Position numbers and translations under genes: made by a program. Positions 26,801-39,062 of a stretch of 64,000 nucleotides of DNA are shown piece by piece. Each line of letters opens with the position of its first letter. The first letter of the stretch is position 1. This DNA comes from Sipunculus nudus (taxonomy: Eukaryota > Annelida > Sipuncula > Golfingiida > Sipunculidae): positions 81,320,643 through 81,384,642 of the forward strand of contig CM049307.1 in the NCBI GenBank assembly GCA_026874595.1. The letters are read 5' to 3'. Under the pieces are notes generated by a model that worked only from the letters and a program-made list of their open reading frames with translations, did not search any database and had not been told where the DNA came from.

Positions 26801-28376
26801 ATCTAATGAAGTAGCCAGAAGAGGGTACTTAAGTGCAAGAGGTTATATTAGTTCAAACTAAAATGGGTAATGTTCATGGTAATTATTATTTCCAGTAAAA
26901 CCACTATTGTTTGTCAGCACCACCTGGTGTTTACATTTGGAATCATTCAATGTTTTGCTTCATGTGAGGAGTGAAAAAGGTATTTCCTGGAATTTTCCAG
27001 GAAGATCTCTTAAGGTGCCGCTTTGTTTCAAAGAATTAATTACCTTACCAGTATTTCTAAATTACCGATAGCCCTTGATTCATGGCCAATGTGTCACCAT
27101 AAGGAAAGTTTCATTTATCAAACATGTGAAAATTAGAACTTTGACCTCAAAGATACCAGGCTGGAATTTCATGGTTATAGTTTCATCAAACATGCACACC
27201 CAGTGACCCAGTGATCGAAAACTCAAGTAGGCGACTGACCATGAAATGTTCTTAATAACCTCACTATGTTCTCAAGTCCTCTGCCATCTTGTGGTTAAAC
27301 AACAGTTTATCTTTTTAGGAAAGATTATAAATTACATCAATGTATTAATTGATTATAACTATGCTGTGAATTATATGGTGGTTATTTTTTTCATGGTAAC
27401 CGCCTCCATATTTTAATGCTAACTTATATAATTAACTAAGTGCGTACATATTCAGAATTCAATTTTCATTTCTGATTACATGACAGGGCAGCAGCACACT
27501 CTCATTTTATATTCTTGTGTAAACCAGGCCCAGTGACTACTGCATTGCTGCATCATACCCTAAAGGAACCCCCAAAACATGCACTCGTTTTAGAGCAATA
27601 TGGTGGTTATGATAAATGTATTATTAAATAATGATATATTTTTGTGCCAGAGATATTAAGCTGAGTCATTCTTCATACAGAGCTAACATAGCGACAGCTT
27701 GTCACCCCAAACGTCGATTTTAGATGAACTGGAGACGATGGAATAAGATCTTTTCTATCATTATGTAAAAAATCAAAGTTATCCATCTGAAGTTATAGAC
27801 TATTTCTTGCTCGGTAATGCCCGGTTATGGTCCAAATAACATGTGTAAAACTAGCCAGTAATGGCTAATGCACTGGTCATCATGTCGTCAGCAAACGTGT
27901 CAAGCATTTTCGGTTTCTTCAATATCACATATTTATCATAAACTCTGTTTTGTAACATTAATTATGCTGTTTTTTATAATATATTATATTGATATTTTAT
28001 TTCATGTTGTAAAACATGATTATATAATTACTCATCAATATTTTCGCTATTACTGTATTTTTTGTTTGTGGAAACATGAAAAAAAAAATAAAGATTTGTT
28101 AATATTTTAAAAATTACCCTGATAATATCATAGAGAGTTAAACAGATAATTTGACAGAACCACAAAACGTCCAGTAAATGTTTTAACAAGGGTGTTTCGA
28201 ACAAAATATTTTATTTATCATGTATCAATTGAAAAACCTTTTCCTCTTCCATTGACCAAAAGATTTAATCATGATTATGAATCTCTTAAACTCTTATCTA
28301 TTATGTAATACTTTTTATGCCAAATTATATTTTACATTTCATGGTCAGGTTGCACACATTTATATATATATGTATG

Positions 28377-28417
<41 letters not shown>

Positions 28418-30712
28418 CACATTGCAATGTGATATTTTCCCCTATATATATACCTGCTGTAAATGGAACCTGTTTCAATTCATGTTTTGAAATTTTGCCA
28501 AAATAGCATAATATACATGATGCTTTACAAAAATTTGTTTGCTACTGATTTCATCAGACGTATCCTGCAAAATTAAAAATAACCACAAGCATTAACAATA
28601 CCTTGACAGAAAAAAATACACAATGCATGTGTAAATAGATATGATCCCGATTGTAACATTTTACCATCATATAAAAAACAATAGTTTCTGTTTTTGCAGA
28701 ACGATTCAATATATAATCGATATTTTTTATGCAGTTAGGCACAATATTCATCAAATTAATGTTCTGAAAATTTGCAAAACCACAGGACACAAACATTTAT
28801 ATACTTTATATATATATATATATTTGTAAAATACGTCAACTAAAAAATCAATAAAACATCAAACAAAACATTTTGCATAGCCAAAAAAAGTTCATTAAAT
28901 GTTTAAAAATAAATTGTTACAGATCAAATGTTATAGATATAAAAAAATCTGTTTATTTGTAGAACCTGATACCAGCAACTATTAAGTCCGGAGAGAAGGG
29001 GGTCCGAAAGCGCACGGTACTTCTGTATCGAGAATTCCGATTATAGTCCGGTTAATTTTGTTTCTGAGCATAAAAATATGAATCAAATAAAAATAGTGAG
29101 TATACACGGAATATTCAGATGCATATATTTTTATATAAAGATAAAAAATTTCTATACAGCAGAAGTAGAATGGGAATAATTAATATTTGTAATTGAAATA
29201 TTTATCTTAGCGGTAAATATCTAACTTGATTTATCAATCCGGTTTGGTTCCATTATTGCATGGTGTCATCATTTTTATGTGGAATTTAAAGGAATGAATC
29301 ATAAAGATGAGCAACAGGTTCAATAAAAATGCCTATATCCCGTAGCATCTTTAAAACACCAGGTCACCTCTAGACAGACTTTTACTTGAAGCCCCAGATG
29401 TCTTACGTGTCGATAAAGATTCTATATGGTTATTTATTAAAGATTTTACATTCAAAATTGTAATTTCTGATCGAGATCCTTGTAATCGTATACAGTTATC
29501 CGAAGTTGAAGGGAGCACATTCTGTTTACATGCCCTTATCATGCACATATTATAACGTATGAGAGTGAAATCAGTTGCAAATATACTTTAAAATATTATT
29601 AAATATCCATTTATTTGGAGTTGAAATGTGATGTTGAAACATCAGGAGTGAATTTTAATATATAAATATCAAGATTGAAAAAGTTTGAAAGAAAGAGTTA
29701 AAACTTGAAAAAGAATTGATTTTAGTTTTTAAAAAAATTATTTGCTTAAATATACAAATCGATAAGATTTTATAATCACACATGTATTAGTATGTTATAT
29801 ATTACCTGGACTGTTGTATCCCTTTTCTAAGATATATTTTAACTTTTTTTTAAATATCGTAGAACTCTGACATATTGAAGGACATTTCGTTTTGTATTTG
29901 ATACATGTATGTTTTTTCTAGCGATGACCTACTGGGATATATTGAATTTTTATATTTGTTCAACGTATGGAAAATATATTACTGTTTTTATTTTGAATGA
30001 CATCGTAATTTATAACTGTATTTTTAATGCCGTATTAGGGTTTATTATACCATATTTATTATTCAGTGGTGCATCCATAGAGGGCGCAAGCATAACACCG
30101 AGGAATCCCCATCCCCCCCCCCCCCCCCCCCCCCCCCATCGCAGTACCGTGTGAGTCATACACGGTCTCCCCACAGAGCTCAGCTCGGGTTGGGATCGAC
30201 CGTGAAAAATCTCACGGCTCCTCGGCTGATACTCAGACTCGCGCACTGTGCTGTCCGAGTCTGCATGTGCGCTCTCAGATCACAAAATTCGGTAAAATGC
30301 TAAGATTGTCATAAGACTTTAACATATCAATTATTTTACAACGATTACTACATTTAAATACTAGTAGTGACATTTTGCAAGTTATAAATGTATAGACGCG
30401 CATTTCATCATTGACATTAACATTTGAATATTTGGACTTTCCAATTTATACCGTAATGTTATAGAAATATAAATATTAAAGCCCAACAACCTGAAGTTTG
30501 AATACATTGTTCCAATACATGTAGGAGTAAAGTTGCGGAACAGAAAATCTTCATACTCTTTCGTTTAAGGTGCCTCAAAATGTCCTCTTTACATTGCATA
30601 TTTTAAAAATTTATCCCTTCCCATACCATCCCCATGTTAATATAAATAATTTTCACAAAACATAGCTCTAGATAGGGTGAAATATATTAAGTGAAAATAC
30701 CATCACATATAT

Positions 30713-30762
<50 letters not shown>

Positions 30763-33448
30763 TATATATATATTTATATTAAATTTACAAATAAAAAAAT
30801 TAAGAACTTATAGTTTTTCCGATTATGTATCATGTTTTGTGTTATTCACGCATTTAAAGCAGAATCATGCATAAGCAATTTTAATATATGCATGCAACTA
30901 TAATTATAATGAAACTGCATTTGGGCTGTGGCTCTTAACTGACCACAAGTTAACCAGTGCGTCTCTGTGACTTCCGAGTTATACACATTGGATAACATCC
31001 CAGCACTTCTGACTGACTTCCGAGATTGCTTCCGAGCACAAAATCGTCCATAACGTTCAGATTGAAGAATGGATAACTATCATTCTTTACAGAATGATAA
31101 TAAAGATCTTATTCTATCGGGGAAAAAACAAAACGGTATTGAAGCGTTAGCATTTTGTATATGCTTTAAACTGCATTATTTATAAAACGATTCCTTGGTT
31201 TCCGGCGTCCGGCTTCCGACTTCCAAGTTTTCATATACGACCGCGCCATGACACCTTCACTTTTGAATGCGAAGTACCGCTTCACGTGAATCGGTGCCAC
31301 AGTGATGAAAGAAGGTAATAAATGTAATTATTTTTGTGTAACAACATTTTTTCTTCGATATTAAGCACATATAATACGACTATATAAGGCTGTGATGCCA
31401 AATAATACCAGACAGTAAATATTTTGATCCGACCCTTAGAATGGGCGTTCTGTTGTGACTGCCATCATGACTCCAGGCCCTATCAGTTTATTTCAGAAGG
31501 CCTGAATGTCATGTTGTCATGGCTAGAGCTAACATAGCTACTTCTTCAGCATGAAACACTACAAGAATACATTTATCCATGTACCATAACACATGTAAAG
31601 AAACAAGATACCATAAATAATCCTTCTAAATTTCACTGTCATGCACTGTCACTAGGTGTCACCAGATATTACATTTAAAAACCTTTGACCTCTGACCTTA
31701 TTAGGATCTTGCTGTTGTTTTTCCACAGTGATCCAGCCTTTGGTTTCAGCCTGTTCTACCTGTAGGGAGGGTGGGTCCAACATCTGTGCTCCAGCCTCAG
31801 CCTGTTCAGCGGACCTTTTCCTCTCAAGCTCAAGCTGTTCCACCTTTTTCCTACAATTCAGTCAAAAACTTAAAACAGAAAGGAATATTAACATAACAAC
31901 AACCCAAGATCCAGATCTATCAGTAATTGTGCATTGCCAACAATGTAAAGTTAGAAATTTCTCATGATAGTGAATGGGTGCAAATTAATCATATAATTTA
32001 CCATCAGATGGCAGTGTTGCTGTGTAGCTAAGGTAAATTATACCATGTGGGCCTACCAACTGGGCCTGTCTATTCAAGATGGACAAAAGTGAAAATACAA
32101 ACACAAGTATTTAAACAATGGTATTTAACAGGTAATATGACAGGGAGTGTGTACAATAAAGATTCCAAAAACAGGCGTTTACTGAATTTATTTTGGAAAA
32201 ATCATGTTCTTCTGTAAAATCTAATTTTCATTATAACAAAAAGATGAATTTATATCAGGTGATGAAAAGCTCAGGAGGTCAAGTTTTGAAATATAGCAAT
32301 TAAGATATTACTTAAATACTATTACTAAAATAGTTGAAATAAGTAATTTGAGGGAATCTATTACTGGAATTTACAAGTCGAATCATTTTTATGTCTTTGT
32401 GGACGCTCATTGTGAATTCTGCTAAAAGATGAAAATAAATGAGAATTACCGGAGTATATGGATATGCTCCTTGTGTTTCCGATCCTCTTCCTTCAGTTGA
32501 TCCCGTAACTTCTGGTTATCGCTACCTACTGCTGCTAGATATTTCTAAAAAGGTCAAATCAACATAAGTAAAGCACTTTAAATATTATTATGATAAAATA
32601 AATATATATATATATATATAAAGGTGCAATGCAATTACAGTACTGATGCACTGACCTAGCTTAGCTCCCATTCATAATTAAAACAAACGTAGGTATCTTT
32701 AAATGGTCTTTGGATATGTTTCAAATAAATTCTACAATATACACTATCATTCAGTTTTCTTCATCTTTCATTAAAAAACAGTGCCCCCTGCAAGTCAGTG
32801 TGCCCATCAAATATGACATTTCCCAAATAAAAAAAAAAATTAACCTGTTTCTTACTTTTTGAACAAAATTAAAAATATTAAATTAATTAAATTTTCAATA
32901 AAATGTTTAAAAAATACATTGAACAAAAGGTTTAAGATTCATGCATAACCTGTGTTTGCTTTGTGTAATCATGAGAATGGTATACAAGCTGTTAAGTAAG
33001 TGACTTACCTTTTGCAGACGGAATTGTTTCATAATTGTTTGTATGTTGTGTTCTGCTCCCAGCAAATGGGCCTCAAATTCCTCTGGGTTGATCGCAGGTT
33101 GAATCAGAGGTGAACTCTCCTGGATAAGAGGTAAAAATATCAAATTAGCCTATGATTTCTAAAAGGAATTTTGGCAATTTGCCAAATTACACAACACCTC
33201 ACAATTCCTTCAAGTGTGTAAGTTTATTTATATGACCATTTGTTTCACTGGATGACATTCACTTACTCATAAATCCAGCTCCAAGTTTCTTATGTCAACC
33301 ACAAGTTTAATTTAATTGACTGACTTTCATTATGCCATCCCATGCAAACTTAGTATTGTAATGATATGGATGCTTACATACATATTGGAACTGCATTGGT
33401 TTGTTTCATCAAAGTAACCCTACTGATGCATTTGCATATATATATATA

Positions 33449-33536
<88 letters not shown>

Positions 33537-36500
33537 TACACTCTACTAATAGAGGGACAGACAGTCCAAAATAAATATAGTTACATTTTTTTAATTCTCT
33601 TCCAACTCTAGAATTCATTATAGATATGACCAACTTGACAAGTTCTTTCTTGTTTTTATTGAAAGGCATTTATTTTTCATGATGAATAAAAATATTATAT
33701 TAAAATTTACCTGTGACTGGGGCTTTTCCTGAGGACTTAGGGTAAGGTTGGACTTGGTTATGTTATTTTCCTTGGCAGGGCTTTTCACAGCTGCTCCAAT
33801 GTGAACAAAACTTGTCTCAGGTGACGAGTTCCACGTTTTTTCCTGATCTAATGAACTCTTTTCCCTGTTGGGGTAGGATAAATTGTCTGAGGATTTTGGT
33901 AAGCACATTTCCTGTGTAGGGGAAATGGGGGCTGGTTTAGGGTCTCCAGATGCAGTGTTGCTAGGAGACTTTTCCCACGATGACGTGAGTGATGCATCCT
34001 TGCTGTTCTGTCCGACCAACGTCCGTGCACTTCGGCTCCGAGCAACACAATGTGGGTCCAATGTTTTATCATCTGCTTGGAGGTTACTGATTTTTTCTAT
34101 ACTACCATCATCAGGATTCAGCACAGAATTTTTATCTTGTGCATCCTTACCAGATGCAGCTATCATACTTCCTATAGAAAACTCACTCCGCACTGATGAA
34201 ATGCTGGGGGACTTAATAACATCGTATCCTTTCTGAGTTGGACTTCTCAGTGAGTCATCATCTGTGTGAGTCCCTGACGCAGTATTGGTCATACCCCCAC
34301 CGGGGTCAGGCTGCGGAGAGTTCGAGGTCATTGAATTGTTTATAGAAGGGTGTCTCTGCAAAAGTTAAAATCATTCAGTTTTTAATTTTTATGTGAATGT
34401 TCTGATTAAACTTTCTCAATTTACATTATTTCTAACCTGAAAATGCACAACTTACTGTTTCTGTATATTTTTATGGTAAGATAACAATCTTAAAACCTTA
34501 ACACTTGGTTTTAATTTTTGCAGTCATGCATGGACACATTTTTCTGGTTTAAATATAAAATAAAAAAAGTTTTGACTTTAAAGTTTAGTGAAAAAAAAAT
34601 TTAGGATTTCTGTGGTTTAAATCTTAAAAAATATATCAATTCTTTAAAGCAAAGATGAGTCCAAGAAGAAAATGAATTTGAGCATTACATACATTCCAAG
34701 TTGACCATATTTTCATGTTCATATCAATTGCCTGATGCACCTAAGGAGTCCTAGAAACTGAATAAATACTATAGATATAAGAACCATGTTGGATTTCCCT
34801 GTGATGTTTCACGGTAGGAACCTAAAGTATTACTTCCTGGCAGGTGTAAAGGAAAAAGGAAACTCTGAGAAATATTTTGGCGAAAACTATTTCAGAACCA
34901 TAACCTTGTAATATAAAGGCCCAGTAGTTTTACAAACAGGAGATTGGAAAGTTGTTTGATCAGTACTTATTAAAATTTAAAATAGTGTTGCAGGTATAAG
35001 GTTTGCACACCCCTCCTCCCCCCCCCACAAATGGCCACAATGTAAGATTGAAAACCTGCCTTCACAATCACAATAGATATTCTTTCAAATTTTTATAAAA
35101 AAAGTTATCAATTTAATTTTCTTAGAAAAGTAGTAGTTCTAGAGTGGTTTACCTAACAAAATCTGTAACTTTTTAGATTGCCTAATAACAAGTGATCAAT
35201 ACTTTCATTATCAGGAATAATAATCTAATAGATTGACTAGTTAAAACTTTCAATATCAATAATAATATTCTTATACATTAAAGTGGGTAATATTTTACAG
35301 AATGCAGAACAGAAATGAACATAAAACCACAGAAATTTTGTGATTTTCAGAAGAATAAATCCAACAAATGTGTCGTCATTTCATCTGAGAATTTTTACGC
35401 CCCATAACTTAAACAAATAATATACACAAAAGCACTGGAAAAGATAAAATCTGAGACACTTCCTGGAACTGATATCCCATTTTCCTTTATTATCTGTTTT
35501 GTCCCCCATCCTTATTGTTCTCTATTGTCCCTGTACAGGAACATCAAAGGTGTCACAGAGTTTATCAGGATCTTGGCATTTCCTAGGGTCATATTAAGGG
35601 GGAAGTTAGGAATGGTCTGTATCCTATTCAACTAGAACAAAGTACTATGCTCAAAAAGTCCTCTGTGAGTCAACACAGATGACATGACACACAATTACAG
35701 GATTTGTTTACCTATCCTTGTATCAATAAAAGAGATAAATGTTGAACACAGTGACAGAGGTTAGGTTAAACATTACAAAATTATAAACTTAGACAAATTT
35801 GAAGGTCAACATAAGCATATACTGTGGAACCTGTCTGAAAGACCACTTGTCTAATAAGACCACCTGTGAATGAAGACCACTCTCTGTCTGCCCCACAGCT
35901 GGTCTTATTACACAGGTTCACTGTATTTAATCAGACATTTTTAAGTCTTTTCACTTTGTTGTGATTAGACATGAATCATTAATTTAATTAATTTCAGTAT
36001 ATATGATAATATAAAATGTTTTAATGAATGGCATAACTGATAACAGTTATACCCATGATGAAGCTCACATTTCAAACTGTGGTTATCTTTCTGGAAATCC
36101 CAATATAACTGACACTCAAATGTAACATTTAGCCTGCTTCTTCAAGCATTGATGTCAGTTACTGTTACACTAACACATATTTACATGTAACAATCATATC
36201 TGATTGGACATTTTCCAAATTCAGTGCTTGACATTTACAACAGATAAATGAAAAGTGTGTTTCCGTCAAAGACTCATTCTGTCAGGTCTGCTAGTGAAAC
36301 AATGCTTGTCCCAAATATGATTATATAATTGTTTACATGAACATTCAGTATTAAGTCTTAATTTTAATGTCAGTGTATAATAAAATAAAATGACTATTAT
36401 CTCATCACCCCATCAAAAAAGATTATGTTTTCACTTCTGTCTATTATCAGTTTGTTTGTCTGTTCGCAGGATTATGCAAACAATGCTGCATTAATTTTCA

Positions 36501-38994
36501 ATTTTTTCTGCTGTGTACATAGTGCTATTCTACCTGAAGTTGCAATTACAGTTAAAAACCCTTGCTGATGTAGTTATATTCACAACTAACAGATGATAAA
36601 GAAGACATACAATTAAACATGGGTAAAACCATAACCTCCTATGGATGAGGTAACAGGACTGGACTAACCTGTGTTGTCAGATGTGACTGTGTTGACCCAC
36701 TCTGTCCGGGGGAAGCCAGCGTATTTTTGCACTGTCCACACAGTTGCTGCTGCAGCATCTTGCTCTCCTTCTCCAGCCTGTGGTTCTTCTCCTTCAAGCA
36801 ATCACCTGACCACAGCAATAAAATCAATTATTTCAACAAACCAACACACCAACCTCTGCTGTCATTATGGAATTTAGTTATTGACCAACAAACTTCATGG
36901 TTAACATAACATAACTATGCAATTTCTTAAATTATGGGATACTTTCTTTTTGGGATGTTTTTGGTATACCATACATATCCTTAAAACTGAATAGACTGGC
37001 ATACCATAGTTGTGCTTAAAAGTAATTTAAATGCCATGAGGCAGGTAACTGATGGTATTTTATTTTTTTTCCCATAGTGAAACCGAAAGAATGAAGATGC
37101 CAACATAAAGGCAGTTTCAATAAACAGGGCAGTGGTTTGATGGGCAAGTATTTGATAACATTTCAATAGACTTTGTGTCTCTGACTCATTCCCATATTTT
37201 TTTTTATATTAAAGATGTCTTTTCCATGAAAGACCATAATACAATGTGTAAAACACCATTTACCTTCTGAAATAATTTCCTCAATTCTTATAAAATGTGA
37301 TATCATTCCCATCTATGTCATACAAAGTGTCATATTTGAATTTAAATTAGGCCAGAAAAAAAAGTTGGTTCTCAAGCATCCCCCACGTCAGTTTTAACCC
37401 CCATCCCCCCCCAACCTAAAAATTTTGATTTTGATTTTCATTGTCAAGTAGATAAAATAATACAATTTTGACAGGATGTCCTCAAGTTGTTATGTAGTGC
37501 TTTTACCTGTTAAGTGAAAAAATTCTGTTATTATCATGCTTTTCTACGGTGGCTCGTATAAGACATGCACAAAATTATTTTTTATCTCGTTCCCACACGA
37601 TAGTATCTCTTGGCCACGCGATAATTATCTCGTTCCCACAAGATAGTATCTCGTTCCCACGCGATAATTATCTCGTTCCCACGCGATAGTATCTCGTGGC
37701 CACGCGATAATTATCTCGTTCCCACGAGAAAGTATCTCGTGGCCACGCGATAATTATCTCGTTCCCACGAGATAGTATCTCGTTCCCACGCGATAATTAT
37801 CTCGTTCCCACGCGATAGTATCTCGTGGCCACGCGATAATTATCTCGTTCCCACGCGTTAGTATCGCAAGGCTAAGCGTTAGTATGCCATGCTATAGCTT
37901 AAGCCCTCATTTGGACAAGAATGTTTGTGGTCTGTATTATATCGAGCGTCGATGCAGCTTAAATTGTTTGTATGTATTTCGTTGTATGTGTGTTTGTGCC
38001 GATTGCTTTGAGGTAAATTTCAGCAGTTTTCATTGTGTTGGTTCACCATTTTATTGCGTTGGTTCAACTAGCCCATTTTTATTTGATCATGGAAAACTGT
38101 ATTGAGTTTGTTTTAGGGTAAGGGTGATATAAACCCTTGTGTCCCAAACATGAATTCAACTGAAACACTTGTTTGTATTTTACCTTCCTAGAAAATCTTA
38201 TTTTTAGGACTAGGGTTGGGGTTATTTAATTTCGGGTATACCGAACAGGGTAAACAACATGTCGGTTTGTGTTATTTCTCAAGGGAGAAGCTATCAGCAA
38301 AAGGTCTCAGCCATGCCACTTCATTATGACTGGGGGAGGGGTTAAGGAGACCTTTTTACGAGAAATTTGCTCATTCTTCCCCTTCGCATTTTTCTTTGTA
38401 CAATAAAACTTCAGTTATGTATTCATAGGCGCCGAAACCGTTGGTTTTTTTTTTTTACCCTACATAATGATGAGTATAAAAACATCCACTCTATTATTAT
38501 TGGGTATTTGCACCCTCACATATATATGTATGTATATATATATATATATCCTCTTCTGCTCAGTACTTGTAGTCCCATATATACAGGGCCGCAGACTCCG
38601 GGATTTGTGGTGAAAAAAGTTGATATTCTGTGTGAAAATGAACCCATTGCCAGACAAATAACAAATAATCTCCCTACAAGGAGGTACTGTTTTACTTAAT
38701 AAGCATTGACCATTAAAATGCACCAGAATGCAGAAGTACAGTTTTTCAAAATTTCAAAAAAACTTGGGAGGGTAAGACCCCCTCCCAACCCCCCCCCCCC
38801 CTCGTATCGGATTACCCCATCAAATCCCCCCCTGCCATTTGTGTCAGGCTACGGCCCTTATTTATAAATATATATATATATATATATATATACATACATA
38901 TATATATATATATAAATAATATACATATAATATATATGTATATATAATATATATATATAATATATATATATACTAGTATATATAATATATATAT

Positions 38995-39062
<68 letters not shown>

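Larger units (their letters stand above)
26707..31696. other. Large intron 6 of the TNIP1-like gene
   Basis: About 5 kb. It holds (TA)n tracts (28360-28414 and 30711-30775), a 25-base C run (30113-30137), and a CpG-richer block at about 30140-31260 with an AP-1 heptamer TGAGTCA (30152-30158) and repeated ACTTCCGA phrases that could be an internal promoter. The minus-strand frame 29351-29548 (65 codons, ending SLSRGDLVF) reads like protein, but I find no splice support or family, so I leave it unassigned. Confidence 0.5.

Noticed and set aside
33883..34236. 117-codon plus-strand frame
   Set aside because: It is the antisense shadow of TNIP1-like exon 3, where the minus-strand frame has splice borders and matching phase.
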